This document shows positions 24,749-34,019 of a DNA stretch of 64,000 nucleotides, piece by piece. The DNA comes from Paenibacillus mesophilus (GTDB lineage Bacteria; Bacillota; Bacilli; Paenibacillales; NBRC-103111). Where the stretch lies: the NCBI RefSeq assembly GCF_005938385.1, contig NZ_VCRA01000006.1:1-64000 (forward strand), written 5' to 3'. The notes under the pieces were generated by a model. It was not told where the DNA came from. It saw nothing but the letters and a program-made list of their open reading frames with translations, and made no database searches. Numbering within the stretch: position 1 is the first letter of the stretch; the number at the start of each line of letters is the position of its first letter. A program made the translations under genes and the position numbers.

Positions 24749-25600
24749 TTATACTTGTATGCCCTGCTGCCGAGCATAAACTATCGTATTCAGCCATACC
24801 AACTCCGTTTGCGTCATCTCGCCCTTGTACGCCTTCTCGGCCCATGTGTAGTCGCCGATCAGCCCTTTATGGTACAGCCCGTCCAGCGAGTCGCCGAGCA
24901 TTTTCCATTGCCATTGTTCAAGCAACATAGCGCCTACCGCCTCCGTTTTTTGTTCAACAACCGGCGCGCCGGTCAGTTCCTCCCAATAGACCAAATCCAT
25001 TTCGTTCAGATCGACGCGCCCATCGATCCCGTCCACGCGCCCGGTCTCGCTGTATTGGTGCATCGCCCATCGATCCCACGTTCCGTTGCTCATCGGCGTA
25101 TCGACCCCATAATGCGCGACCCACAGCGGCCAGCGTGCAAGCTTGCTGCCCAAGTATGACCGGGCAAAGAATCCGCCGCTGTAGACCATACAACGATGTC
25201 CGGTACGCTGCTCCACGATGGACAGCCACTCATAGCACCAATCCGTCAACCGGGACGCCCCCAGGTCGGCCGCCTCGCCTTCAACGTCCAGGACGTAAGG
25301 CAACGTCACGGGAAGCCCGGCCACCGTCTCGAGGAAGTGCTCTGCCTCCATCGCAGCCGTGTTCCCCGTCTCCGGCCGGCAGTAATGGTAAAAGCCCACA
25401 GCCAAGCCCGCCGCAGGAGCGCCGACAGCGTTACGACGAAAAAGAGGATCGACATAGCCGATCCCCTCGGATGATTTAACATAGGCGCCCCGGATCGGCC
25501 GGTCGTCGATCGTGCTGGACGCGACGCGAAGCCAATCTATATTCCCCTGCCACTTGGAAACGTCGATGATTGGGATGTTTTGCTCATTTCTGGCTTGCAT
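24749..25600 (-). CDS. Endolysin, GH25 muramidase
   Basis: Protein of 283 aa. GH25 barrel (about 9-215): IIDVSKWQGNIDW at the start, GFYHYCRP, and the catalytic acids in YVLDVEGE. A C-terminal 65-residue helical region (QWKMLGDSLDGLYHKG ... YTWAEKAYKGEMTQTEL) probably binds the cell wall. It cleaves peptidoglycan at the end of infection. Its 5' end overlaps the holin gene by 17 bases. Confidence 0.92.
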   Translation of the reverse strand: MQARNEQNIPIIDVSKWQGNIDWLRVASSTIDDRPIRGAYVKSSEGIGYVDPLFRRNAVGAPAAGLAVGFYHYCRPETGNTAAMEAEHFLETVAGLPVTLPYVLDVEGEAADLGASRLTDWCYEWLSIVEQRTGHRCMVYSGGFFARSYLGSKLARWPLWVAHYGVDTPMSNGTWDRWAMHQYSETGRVDGIDGRVDLNEMDLVYWEELTGAPVVEQKTEAVGAMLLEQWQWKMLGDSLDGLYHKGLIGDYTWAEKAYKGEMTQTELVWLNTIVYARQQGIQV

Positions 25601-26078
25601 CGGTCCCAGCCCCCCTTTCCGTTCTACGCTGCAGCGCGCGGTTGACCTTGGCTTCCATTTCGCTGCCTACCCAATCAATCACCTTTTCCAAAATCGAGAT
25701 CGGCAGCCATTCAGCCCATCCCGCCCGGATCGCATTGGCCGTCATACTCCGCAACGTGTGATATATCAGACCTAGGGCAAATATGCCAAACAGGATACCG
25801 GGCAATCCGACAGCCTTGTCCAACAGATGCCCGCCGGCTGGCAGCAGCGCCATAAAGAAGGTCCGAAACACGCCGTCAATGCCGTATTTGGATGAATAGG
25901 TATCATCCTTCCGCGCCGCTCGGCTGCCGCTGATCCAATCGAGCAGAATGAAAAACGCCAGTGCTCCCATGATGGAAACTACCGCCGTCCCTTCCCCGTA
26001 CAAAAACTCGAAAACAGGAAGCAAGATGCCTCCCAAAATTGCCGCGAACACTTTACCTGTTTGCTCCATCTCGTCCAC
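25584..26078 (-). CDS. Phage holin (toxin-secretion/holin family)
   Basis: Protein of 164 aa with hydrophobic segments at about 12-30, 35-50, 75-95 and 98-112, the ALAFFILLDWISGSRAARK motif of the phi_LC3/holin-4 type family, and a charged C-terminus. It permeabilises the membrane to release or activate the endolysin encoded directly downstream. Confidence 0.85.
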   Translation of the reverse strand: MDEMEQTGKVFAAILGGILLPVFEFLYGEGTAVVSIMGALAFFILLDWISGSRAARKDDTYSSKYGIDGVFRTFFMALLPAGGHLLDKAVGLPGILFGIFALGLIYHTLRSMTANAIRAGWAEWLPISILEKVIDWVGSEMEAKVNRALQRRTERGAGTDASQK

Positions 26079-26167
26079 CTCTCCGCCCGTCCATGCGGGT
26101 ATAAAAATAGCCCCGATCGGCTCGAGGTTCTAAATTATTTGATCTCGGATGTTATGCGATTTTCTAC

Positions 26168-26177
26168 ATGTTATAAT
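26168..26177 (+). promoter_or_regulatory. Extended -10 promoter of the lipoprotein gene
   Basis: TGTTATAAT, an extended -10 with a perfect TATAAT at 26172-26177; the -35 region is weak. It lies 23 bases before the lipoprotein start and allows expression in the lysogen. Confidence 0.6.
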
Positions 26178-26199
26178 AGACAAAAAAAGTGGTGATAAA

Positions 26200-26613
26200 A
26201 TGAAAAAATGGTATATTATCTTATTCATCCTTGTTTCCTTCTTCTATATTTCAGGTTGCGAAAGTAAACCGACAGAAAAACCAGTACCAACAGGCAGCGT
26301 TGAAAATTTCAATGAAGATTCAAAAGAAATTGTAAAAATCTACCTGAGTAAGTCAGATAGTTTGGTACCACTGACGGATGCTGAGAAGGAAAAAATCAAA
26401 GAATACCACAATAAATATTTAAACAATCCACGCCTTACCGAAGAGCAAAAATCACTGCAAAATCGTGTGGCGATTCTAGAAACAAGCTACTTTCTATACA
26501 ACACTAAAAAAGACCGCACAAAATCTAAGGACATAGAAGATGCAAATGAAGCAATTAAGATGTTTTTTACGTACATAAAGTATTTCGACAAAGATGGAAA
26601 TCTGATTAAATAG
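26200..26613 (+). CDS. Small lipoprotein (phage moron)
   Basis: Protein of 137 aa. MKKWYIILFILVSFFYISGC is a lipoprotein signal with the lipobox I-S-G-C, so the mature protein is anchored at Cys20. The rest is helical and charged. It is AT-rich, has its own promoter and lies on the strand opposite the lysis and tail genes, between holin and tail fibre genes. Lysogenic conversion or superinfection exclusion is a reasonable inference. Confidence 0.75.
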   Translation: MKKWYIILFILVSFFYISGCESKPTEKPVPTGSVENFNEDSKEIVKIYLSKSDSLVPLTDAEKEKIKEYHNKYLNNPRLTEEQKSLQNRVAILETSYFLYNTKKDRTKSKDIEDANEAIKMFFTYIKYFDKDGNLIK

Positions 26614-26659
26614 TATCTGCGTCATAGATTTTCCAGCCCCGATTGCTCGGGGAGCGGTG

Positions 26660-26845
26660 TTACGCTTGCGGTGTCGCAGTCTCAATATCCGGCCGTTTCG
26701 CATAAATTTCCGCAAGAACCAAATTACGATCATCGGTCGCCATATTATAGCTGTTTACAATATCAGTAATTTCCCGCTCGCCCATGTCGTAGCGCGTGAT
26801 GCAGGCATTTGCGATGATGCGGATTTTGTACATTGGCATTGCCAT
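26660..26845 (-). CDS. Small tail-operon protein
   Basis: Protein of 61 aa (MAMPMYKIRIIANACITRYD ...). GGAGGAGGTG precedes the ATG at 26845. Similar in size and position to XkdX-type proteins after the tail fibre; function unknown. A GC-rich hairpin (CCCCGA/TCGGGG near 26637) follows but has no U-tract. Confidence 0.6.
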   Translation of the reverse strand: MAMPMYKIRIIANACITRYDMGEREITDIVNSYNMATDDRNLVLAEIYAKRPDIETATPQA

Positions 26846-26846
26846 C

Positions 26847-27032
26847 TTATACACCTCCTCCCGTTATTAGATCAGCAAAGGCGAGCTCCATGTCGGAGAC
26901 TCGCCCTTTTAGATCGGCGTTTTCTGTTTCGAGACCGGCAATCTTCTGTTTCTGGAATTCGATGATCTCTTCCGGCGACCGTTTGCGTGTTACCGAAATC
27001 ACGCTGCCATTAGGCTGGGTTTGCAGGCTCAC
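26847..27032 (-). CDS. Small coiled-coil tail-operon protein
   Basis: Protein of 61 aa, GTG start behind GGAGGTGA. The second half (SPEEIIEFQKQKIAGLETEN ... DMELAFADL) is a coiled coil. It overlaps the 3' end of the preceding gene by 23 bases. Confidence 0.6.
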   Translation of the reverse strand: MSLQTQPNGSVISVTRKRSPEEIIEFQKQKIAGLETENADLKGRVSDMELAFADLITGGGV

Positions 27033-27450
27033 TGACCGTCACCTCCACGCTTGCCGATCCGTGATGTGCGCTGCTGGCCGTGATCCGATAAACGCCTGGC
27101 GTATCGAACGCGAACTGCTGCGATGCGGTTCCGTCCGCGACCGTTATGGTTACCGGATCACCCGACTCCGAACCATATGAAACAGAAAAGGACACCTCGT
27201 TGTCGGGCGTCCCGTTGGGTAGCGTTGCGGTTGCTGTGATCGTGGCGTTTACTTCCGCCGTCGTCGGCGCGGCAAGTGTAAGCGGATCGTAGACGGTCCA
27301 TGTGCCGGATTGGGCGTTGTAAAAGGACCGCGCTTGATTATTCCAAACCTCTTCCGTGCCTTCGGCGTTGTACTCGTCCGGGTAGATTAGGGCTGTTCCT
27401 CGTGCGATCTTACCAGTCTGGTCAACTTCAAACATATATTTCCGCTTCAT
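27010..27450 (-). CDS. Tail-fibre-associated protein with Ig-like domain
   Basis: Protein of 146 aa: a small N-terminal domain (about 1-50), then a beta-sandwich-like segment (about 60-140) with PNGTPDNEVSFSVSYGSES and GVYRITASSAHHGSASVEV, typical of Ig-like domains on phage tails. It follows the tail fibre gene by 12 bases. Confidence 0.65.
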   Translation of the reverse strand: MKRKYMFEVDQTGKIARGTALIYPDEYNAEGTEEVWNNQARSFYNAQSGTWTVYDPLTLAAPTTAEVNATITATATLPNGTPDNEVSFSVSYGSESGDPVTITVADGTASQQFAFDTPGVYRITASSAHHGSASVEVTVSEPANPA

Positions 27451-27462
27451 GGGCCATCCCCC

Positions 27463-29772
27463 TTATTTTATTATTAATTCGACAGACGCCACAGAGATAG
27501 TCCCAGAGGACGATCTAATTTGAAAGTAATAAAAAAACGTATCGGACAATGCAGTGATAGCGCTACTGGTGGCGAGACCATTAGTGCCGGATATCTCGGC
27601 TACAACGTCACCAGCTACATTGCGCAAGTGAACATACCCTGTGTCGCCCACACCTTGGAAGCACGCTCGGAGATACACGGACCTTCCGGCTGTGTAGGCG
27701 CTGTCCCATCTTATACCGCCCGTTTGTTCTAAATCGACTGTGGCTGACGTGCCTTTCAGAGTAGGGGAAGATGTGTAGGACGTACTGGATGTTTGGAGCG
27801 CTTGTCCTCTCCATAAAGTGAAGATTCGAGGACTACTAACTGGTTTCCACGCTCCCCCCGTATACATTTCCAATACGCCGCCGTTATTGCGTAGTTGTCC
27901 GGTATGCCATGCCTCATTCCCTCTAATGTAGAGTTTACCATCATCACCTACTTTTACTTGTGGGCTACCGCCGTCGGATGGAGTGAAAAAATGGATGTCT
28001 CCTGCCGTGGATGTATATATTCCACCCCAAAACGCTCCGGCTTTTGAAAACTCGATCCCACCTGTTCCATTTGTAGATTGGAGCGTAAGTCTCGGATCGG
28101 TCGAAGAATTTAGAAGTAGTGGGCCGTTGTTGAAACCCGGACCCGCGCCGCTTATAATTGTTCTCCCGTTTATCGTCTGCCCACCTGCGGATGTGACGAT
28201 GTCAGCTCCGTTAACTTTTGCGGCGCCGAAACTCTGAATGTTTGTCACATGGTTACCGTCGCCAAGGTATACCACATTGTCAGACGACAAAACTGCTAAT
28301 TGACGAAATGTGCCGGTTGTGTTTTTGGCGAGTAATTGGACGCCGTTGTTTAGTACGGGAGCGCCGGAAAAACCGCCACCTGCGGAGGTAATGACATTGT
28401 TTCCGTTATACGTGAAGGCGCTAGGCGATGCACGCAAGATATATCCGCTGTTATCCTCTTTGATTACATCAAATTGGTTTCCGTTGGCTTTGATGTACAA
28501 TGAATTGGGACCGTCGTCGCCAATTTTAGTCCCACCACTCAACCCAAGTTCTCCCTGCACTCCTAATGATCCGTTTATCGTCTGCCCGCCGCCGTCATGA
28601 ATGAGTGCATACGATGTGGAAGCTGTTCCGTACCGTGGCGCTTGATTTGAATATATGGTGAATGGCGTGGAGGCATCCCCGGCATATATGCCGTTGTCGG
28701 CTGCTATAGTAATAAGTAACTTAGCTACTCCGTCCGTCCTTTTGCCCATTAACCATTTGCTGTTTCCCAATATAACTGTACCGTTTATATCCCCACCTGC
28801 AGAGGTGATAACGTTGTTACCGAGAACCTTTAACCCCCCGCCGTTTGGTACTGTAACCCTCGGGGTTGCACCGTCACCTTGGGTATAAATTTCCAAATCT
28901 CCATTTCCTTTTGAATATAACCCACCCCAAAACGCTCCATTGTTGGCAAACTCAAAACCACCAACATTTGTTCCTGTCGCAACGGTCGTCGTTGTATTCA
29001 AAGTGATCCTTGCTTCACTTGGTGCTGTTAATCGCACTACTCCGTTGTTGATAGATCCGGGTAATGAAGATGCAAATACCGTCTGTCCATTTATCGTCTG
29101 CCCGCCTGCGGAAGTAATGACAGTACTTCCGTTGACATAAACCGGAACGCTCACTCCATTAAATCCCGTAATGTTGATCGGCTTGCCGACACCGTTCCGC
29201 GTACCATTCACACTTTGAATGTATATCCCATTTGGATCGTTAACGAAGCGAAATCCTCCGTTTGTCCCACCGGTAATATAATTCTCGGCCGCGTCCAAAA
29301 AAATAGTTCCGGTTGCCGTCCCACCCGCCTTTGGCAACGCTGCATTTGCTGTCGATTGTGCAGTACCGACCTCCGTATTCAACTGCTCAATAGACTTTAC
29401 CGGAGCATCCCACCAATTGGTTTTTCCCGTGATACGCTTAATCATGTTCGCCAACTTGCTCCACAGCCGCGTCGGCGTGTCAGCTCCGCTTGCGGCTGTC
29501 ACGGTATCGTCTATGGTCCGGTTGCCGATCTTGGCGTCTGTGACACTGCCATCCGGATGATCGAGGGTGGAGGCTATTTTGTGCGCATCAAAATCGGTCT
29601 TTTCAGCAGCTTTCTGCTGAAGCTCCTCTACAGCCTCGTATGTTTTGTTCATTTGCCAGTTCCAGTAATCGGCGGGTGGTTTCTCCCCCGGCTGCCATCC
29701 GTCATTCCGCTTCGATGCTGGCGGTTCAACACCTGGCGCTTTCCATTCGGGCGGTTGCTTATTAAATGCCAT
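27463..29772 (-). CDS. Tail fibre protein with internal repeats
   Basis: Protein of 769 aa. The N-terminal 90 residues carry a baseplate-attachment-like region (EWKAPGVEPPASKRNDGWQPG) and a DAKIGNRTIDDT segment common in fibres. The middle holds at least five blocks beginning VITSAGG or a close variant, followed by INGxx, each with a W-G-G-(I/L)-Y type unit or similar. The C-terminal part (from about 660) has no repeat and is the likely receptor-binding tip. It fixes host specificity. Confidence 0.8.
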   Translation of the reverse strand: MAFNKQPPEWKAPGVEPPASKRNDGWQPGEKPPADYWNWQMNKTYEAVEELQQKAAEKTDFDAHKIASTLDHPDGSVTDAKIGNRTIDDTVTAASGADTPTRLWSKLANMIKRITGKTNWWDAPVKSIEQLNTEVGTAQSTANAALPKAGGTATGTIFLDAAENYITGGTNGGFRFVNDPNGIYIQSVNGTRNGVGKPINITGFNGVSVPVYVNGSTVITSAGGQTINGQTVFASSLPGSINNGVVRLTAPSEARITLNTTTTVATGTNVGGFEFANNGAFWGGLYSKGNGDLEIYTQGDGATPRVTVPNGGGLKVLGNNVITSAGGDINGTVILGNSKWLMGKRTDGVAKLLITIAADNGIYAGDASTPFTIYSNQAPRYGTASTSYALIHDGGGQTINGSLGVQGELGLSGGTKIGDDGPNSLYIKANGNQFDVIKEDNSGYILRASPSAFTYNGNNVITSAGGGFSGAPVLNNGVQLLAKNTTGTFRQLAVLSSDNVVYLGDGNHVTNIQSFGAAKVNGADIVTSAGGQTINGRTIISGAGPGFNNGPLLLNSSTDPRLTLQSTNGTGGIEFSKAGAFWGGIYTSTAGDIHFFTPSDGGSPQVKVGDDGKLYIRGNEAWHTGQLRNNGGVLEMYTGGAWKPVSSPRIFTLWRGQALQTSSTSYTSSPTLKGTSATVDLEQTGGIRWDSAYTAGRSVYLRACFQGVGDTGYVHLRNVAGDVVAEISGTNGLATSSAITALSDTFFYYFQIRSSSGTISVASVELIIK

Positions 29773-29787
29773 TCGTTTATTCCCTCC

Positions 29788-30426
29788 CTATATCGGCAGT
29801 TCCGGAGACGATCCCGGCGAGTAAGCTGCCCCAAGAGTCCCGCCGAAGGTTTGTCCCAGATCAGCAAAACCTGCATTGTTATCCGGCGGATCTCCTATGT
29901 TGCCGAATTCAAACGTTCCGGTCAGCTCGATCACTCCGACCCTCACGCCGCCGGCCACTGTCCGCTTTATGATCTGCGCAAACTGCTGCGGAGACATTCC
30001 GGCCGCGTTCAATGTCGCCAGCGGCAATTCTATCAGCTTAATGCCGGCCGGCTCTGGCGCTATGGGGTCAGCGTACATTTCCTCGATCTTTATTTCTGAG
30101 TATTCGCAGCCCAAAGCCAGCGACAGCACGCGGATAATGGTATTGATGTCGGCAGTGCTCAGATTTCGCGCGACCTTTGATTTGATCATAATCCGGTAAA
30201 CCTCGTCGGTCGCAGCTCCACGAGCTTGTCCGACGTTATCGCCCGTCAAATCCAAGGTCGTCCCTTCGGCCTGATCGACGTCACGCCATAGGCGGATGCG
30301 CTCATTCGTCGTTTGGAGTTTGGCAATCTGGCCGGACATGATCTGGCAGAGCTTGCCGACATTGCTCTCCGGGTTCTTTGTAAAAACGTCCGTGAGTTTG
30401 GATATAATGTCCGCTGCGGTAATCAT
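29788..30426 (-). CDS. Baseplate-distal tail protein (tail protein I-like)
   Basis: Protein of 212 aa with GKLCQIMSGQIAKLQTTNER and DQAEGTTLDLTGDNVGQARG, a pattern of proteins that sit between baseplate J and the fibre. The start at 30426 overlaps the J stop (ATGA). By analogy with P2 gpI it connects the fibre to the baseplate wedge. The family assignment is tentative. Confidence 0.7.
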   Translation of the reverse strand: MITAADIISKLTDVFTKNPESNVGKLCQIMSGQIAKLQTTNERIRLWRDVDQAEGTTLDLTGDNVGQARGAATDEVYRIMIKSKVARNLSTADINTIIRVLSLALGCEYSEIKIEEMYADPIAPEPAGIKLIELPLATLNAAGMSPQQFAQIIKRTVAGGVRVGVIELTGTFEFGNIGDPPDNNAGFADLGQTFGGTLGAAYSPGSSPELPI

Positions 30427-31595
30427 GGCATCACCGTGATCAAGGTATGGGCCGTCTGCGCGACCTCCTGCGGATCGACTGCAACGTTTGCTTGCGTCCA
30501 AGTCGTCCCATTCGTCGATACCTCTATCAACACGTCCTCGACGCCTGGGACGCTATATGCTGCGGCGATCAGCCGGGAATAGATAACGTCATCCCCCATG
30601 TTGAGCCCTACATACAGTTGTCCCGTCGTCGCCTCACCACCGATGTACCGAACAATCGCATTGGTCATCTGCGTATTCCCATCTGTCGGGTAGGAGGCGT
30701 TTTTGGTCACTGTGACCCGGACATGTATGAGGATCTCGGCCGCATAAGTAAATTTCATCGTGTGTGGGTTGCCAGCAAGATCATTAACGACCACGCTTTC
30801 GGAGCCGTAGGGTTCGATGCCCCCCGCCTTGCTGCCCAGTATGGCTTGCCCGATGTCGGCTGCAACGCCGCCTAATACGTATGCTTCGATCGACTTCGGG
30901 GGGCGACCATCGCTGTCGGGCGTATTCTTATCGTTCTCGATCACCGTCGCAGCTCGCACGCCCGTCACACGTAGCAGCGCCGCACGCACCGCATCGATAG
31001 TCGCAGCGCCACCGCCTGCAAGCGAGTCGGTCCATTTATCGCGAAGTTCCAAGTCGGTTTCTTTGTCCTGCCCCCCGCTCGACTCGGCAGGGTTGTTCAC
31101 ACTCGTGACGTTCGCGTCGGGCTTGATAATGACCGTGATCGTGTTCGCTGCAACATTTCCACCCGTGCCGGCATCGAGCGCTTGGATGGTGCCGGAGCCA
31201 CTCCCGGACCCGTTCAGTATGATCGGCGCAAGAGTTTCGAAGATCGTTCCGGCCTCGGTGGCCACCCGAAAACCGGCGGGCACCGTATACCCCGCAACGC
31301 CGGAAACCTGCAGCGTCCCTTGCGCCCAGGTCGAGAGGTTACGCGTGATCCCGACTTGCGGCGCCAAACGGTCAAGCTGCACGCCGTCGGACGTATTTTT
31401 ATAGGCCGAATAGTAGGAGGCTTCGGTATCCTGCCATGCTTTGGAAAGAAACCAAGCAAAAAGGCGCAGAATCCGGCCCAAGAGTGAGCGGTCAGAAGTA
31501 TTGACTGTCTCCCCGTATTTCGCCTTTGCTTCAATCTCCATTTCAGCGTACAATTCCGAGTGCGTCGGCCTTTTAAAGCCATCTGCGTCAAGCAT
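30423..31595 (-). CDS. Baseplate J-like protein
   Basis: Protein of 390 aa. It has typical gpJ/gp47 features: N-terminal wedge helix region, YSAYKNTSDGVQLDRLAPQVG, the segment PAGFRVATEAGTIFETLAP, and GGAATIDAVRAALLRVTGVRAATVIEN. Forms the wedge ring of a contractile baseplate. It overlaps the upstream gene by 8 bases. Confidence 0.9.
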   Translation of the reverse strand: MLDADGFKRPTHSELYAEMEIEAKAKYGETVNTSDRSLLGRILRLFAWFLSKAWQDTEASYYSAYKNTSDGVQLDRLAPQVGITRNLSTWAQGTLQVSGVAGYTVPAGFRVATEAGTIFETLAPIILNGSGSGSGTIQALDAGTGGNVAANTITVIIKPDANVTSVNNPAESSGGQDKETDLELRDKWTDSLAGGGAATIDAVRAALLRVTGVRAATVIENDKNTPDSDGRPPKSIEAYVLGGVAADIGQAILGSKAGGIEPYGSESVVVNDLAGNPHTMKFTYAAEILIHVRVTVTKNASYPTDGNTQMTNAIVRYIGGEATTGQLYVGLNMGDDVIYSRLIAAAYSVPGVEDVLIEVSTNGTTWTQANVAVDPQEVAQTAHTLITVMP

Positions 31596-31944
31596 CGATA
31601 TTCACCGCCTCCTGGATCGTAGTGCCGTCGGTTGCCGTGGCTTTGAATGTAACCGACAGCTTCCGTGCCTTCGAATCCTGCTCGAACTGGACCTCGTCGA
31701 CGGTTCGTATGCGGTCGTCCTGCGTTGCTCCCCGTACTATCTCAGCCCGCATGGCCTCCTCGTTTGGCTTTTTACCGCCAAAAGTCGAATGCTGCATGCC
31801 GACATCTGGATTCAAAAACCATTCTCCTTGATTCGTCTGCATGCCGATGTACACGGTCTGACGGAGCTCGTCCGGTCCCTCGACCATTACAAAATCGCCA
31901 TTCTCCATGGCGATGTCGTCACCCAGAAGCTTGAAATCCTTCAT
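31588..31944 (-). CDS. Baseplate wedge protein, DUF2634/XkdS-like (gp25-like)
   Basis: Protein of 118 aa: MENGDFVMVEGPDELRQTVY and GEWFLNPDVGM fit the gp25/W-like lysozyme-fold baseplate family (DUF2634, XkdS in PBSX). It initiates sheath assembly on the wedge. Confidence 0.82.
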   Translation of the reverse strand: MKDFKLLGDDIAMENGDFVMVEGPDELRQTVYIGMQTNQGEWFLNPDVGMQHSTFGGKKPNEEAMRAEIVRGATQDDRIRTVDEVQFEQDSKARKLSVTFKATATDGTTIQEAVNIDA

Positions 31945-32333
31945 AATGCCATCACCCCAACAATTACGGCGTCGTTTAGCGAATGATGCCGGTCGCTATC
32001 CGGCGGCACGACTTGCCCCGGGGCTGCCAGTGCAGCGTCCAAAGCACGCTCCGAGAATGCCACAAATACGACGTCCCCCGGCTGATAGACCGGTACATAC
32101 TCGTAGGTGTCCGGCGATCCATCCACCCGATAACGCTGCGAGAGGACCGGAACGTTCTGGACAAGCGGCAGGGGTGCCGGCGGCTTCCCTCGCTCCTTGG
32201 TCATAAACAGCGGTTGTACCACGGCCCGCCGTCGCTCCTCGTCGTAGCTGACAACCCGGCAAGGCATGGCGGTATGGAGGTTGAGCAGCTTTTCTCTAAT
32301 AAACCCGTGAAGGAATTTATCGTCCTCCGACAC
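31941..32333 (-). CDS. Gp138-like membrane-puncturing spike protein
   Basis: Protein of 130 aa with the N-terminal OB-like pattern RRRAVVQPLFMTKERG ... VPVYQPGDVVFVAFSERALDAAL seen in Gp138-type spikes. It would cap the tail tube and pierce the envelope. Small overlaps with both neighbours. Confidence 0.75.
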   Translation of the reverse strand: MSEDDKFLHGFIREKLLNLHTAMPCRVVSYDEERRRAVVQPLFMTKERGKPPAPLPLVQNVPVLSQRYRVDGSPDTYEYVPVYQPGDVVFVAFSERALDAALAAPGQVVPPDSDRHHSLNDAVIVGVMAL

Positions 32334-33117
32334 TCTCGACCACCTCCATCTCGGTTATAAATTCCGACTCGTTGCAGATATGGCGGCCGCGACGCGCACG
32401 GAATCGCCCTTTGACGTACCGGGAATCAAGGTCGATGATCGATGCCGTCGTAATCCGGTGCTGCAGCAGGCAGCGAATATTGTAGCCTTTCGCATCGTCG
32501 TCAAAAAAGCCTTCCGGACTGTCCAGCAGCCCCGTATCCACTTTAAGTACAAATTGGGCGTCGTCGCCGTCAGATAGCGCTCGGATATAGAGATTGCCGC
32601 GGTTGATGTAAAAGGAAGCGCCGCAGTCCCGGGCGATCTGCGAGAGATTGTCCACGATTTGGCCGCTGATCGAATAGCCTTCGTCGTAAACCTTATCCTT
32701 AGGCAGTCGGAATGCCGCGACGGGAAGCTTCAGCAGAGGTACGAGATCGTTCAGGAGGTGGCTTCCTCGCGTCCCTTTGGTGTATGCCTTCCGCTCAATC
32801 TTGATCCCGGTCAGGTCCGTTCCGTCGATGACATACACAGTCGTGACCTTATCCGGCCCCTGCTTGCGCGTCGTGACATAGGAAACTCGCCCCTGGAGTA
32901 GCACGCCAATGTCGCCCTGGTATCCGGTATTGAGCGTTACCGACTGATTATGCTCGATCCGATTAATCGAATCGTCGGTTAGGTTGTAAATCCGAATATT
33001 GCTTTCGTTCGGGGTCGTGTTGTCATCGAAGGGCACATCAAACTCAATGTGCAAATCTTCCGACCGAAACGTCCGGTCTCCGATCGTCACTGCTGTCGAT
33101 CGCATGTATTGTTGCAT
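32317..33117 (-). CDS. Baseplate hub protein (XkdQ/gp27-like)
   Basis: Protein of 266 aa. It has the two tube-like folds typical of hubs: DLHIEFDVPFDDNTTPNESNI at the start and GRVSYVTTRKQGPDKVTTVY, a peptidase-like midregion, and IARDCGASFYINRGNLYI. It connects tube and spike. Confidence 0.75.
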   Translation of the reverse strand: MQQYMRSTAVTIGDRTFRSEDLHIEFDVPFDDNTTPNESNIRIYNLTDDSINRIEHNQSVTLNTGYQGDIGVLLQGRVSYVTTRKQGPDKVTTVYVIDGTDLTGIKIERKAYTKGTRGSHLLNDLVPLLKLPVAAFRLPKDKVYDEGYSISGQIVDNLSQIARDCGASFYINRGNLYIRALSDGDDAQFVLKVDTGLLDSPEGFFDDDAKGYNIRCLLQHRITTASIIDLDSRYVKGRFRARRGRHICNESEFITEMEVVESVGGR

Positions 33118-33420
33118 CTATCCCACCACCTGCAAAAAGACCGTTTGCCCCATGTTTTCATAACCGACTCTCGTTTCGGCCCCGGCCTTGTCTTGCGGAA
33201 CGATCTGGAGGACCGGATATCGCTGATCGAGAACGTCCACAAAGAGCGGCACGCCGTATACGATCTTCTCGCCGTACACGAGCACTTGACCGCCCTTGTA
33301 GCAATCCAGCGTAAAAAAATCAAAGTCCGCATTATAGCGGACCTCAAAGGTGAAAAGTTCGGCGCCGAGAGTGATTTCGAATCGATACGGCACTTGATTT
33401 TTATTAATTGGCATGTACAT
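33118..33420 (-). CDS. Baseplate plug protein (Pam3 gp18-like)
   Basis: Protein of 100 aa: YRFEITLGAELFTFEVRYN and GEKIVYGVPLFVDVL match the small plug proteins of simple contractile baseplates such as that of cyanophage Pam3. Directly abuts the LysM protein gene. Confidence 0.7.
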   Translation of the reverse strand: MYMPINKNQVPYRFEITLGAELFTFEVRYNADFDFFTLDCYKGGQVLVYGEKIVYGVPLFVDVLDQRYPVLQIVPQDKAGAETRVGYENMGQTVFLQVVG

Positions 33421-34007
33421 TAGGCGATTCTCACCTGCTCCCCAATCTGCAGCTTCGTCGGATCCACGCCAGGATTAAGCGTGAGCAACCGTTGCCAGGT
33501 CGTGCCGTATTTCGGCGCGATCGAGTACAGCGTTTCACCACGGCGCATTTCATGCTGCTGCTCCGTCCCCTGCGGCGGCTGATCGGCGAGCTGCTGGCGG
33601 CCGGCATTGGTCGTGTCCTTCGCTTCGGCCAGAAGGATCGGGTCATTCATTAGTGGAGCATAACTCGGCTGCGCGATCCTCACCTGCTGCAGCGTGGCTG
33701 AAAATCGGTAGCCGTTAGACGTTTCGTAATCGTGAGTCGTGTTAAAGCGCGCCAGCAGCGCCGAGCGAAAAGCGTTCCGGCCGATATAATCGAGCCGTGT
33801 TCCCGACATCATGACTTCGACCAGTTGGTCCCGGATATCGGAGGCGTCCGGCCCCAGAATCTTACCCGTGATCTCCATCGTTGTCGGCTTTCGCTCGACG
33901 TGATCGGTCAAGTCGATATCCGATTCCACCGGGTGCTGCGTAATATTAACCGAATATGTCGGGTCTTCGGTTAATACGTGTATTTCATGACCCCCAAGAG
34001 TCGCCAA
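33420..34007 (-). CDS. Baseplate protein with C-terminal LysM domain
   Basis: Protein of 195 aa. The N-terminal about 125 residues form a Dit-like domain (YSVNITQHPVESDIDLTDHV ... KPTTMEITGKILG). The C-terminal about 45 residues are a LysM motif (MRRGETLYSIAPKYGTTWQR ... LNPGVDPTKLQIGEQVRI) that may bind peptidoglycan. Confidence 0.8.
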   Translation of the reverse strand: MATLGGHEIHVLTEDPTYSVNITQHPVESDIDLTDHVERKPTTMEITGKILGPDASDIRDQLVEVMMSGTRLDYIGRNAFRSALLARFNTTHDYETSNGYRFSATLQQVRIAQPSYAPLMNDPILLAEAKDTTNAGRQQLADQPPQGTEQQHEMRRGETLYSIAPKYGTTWQRLLTLNPGVDPTKLQIGEQVRIA

Positions 34008-34019
34008 GGTCGCACCTCC

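Noticed and set aside
26637..26652. CCCCGA/TCGGGG hairpin as terminator between lipoprotein and tail genes
   Set aside because: Stem is good but there is no T-tract on either strand; noted only as a hairpin.
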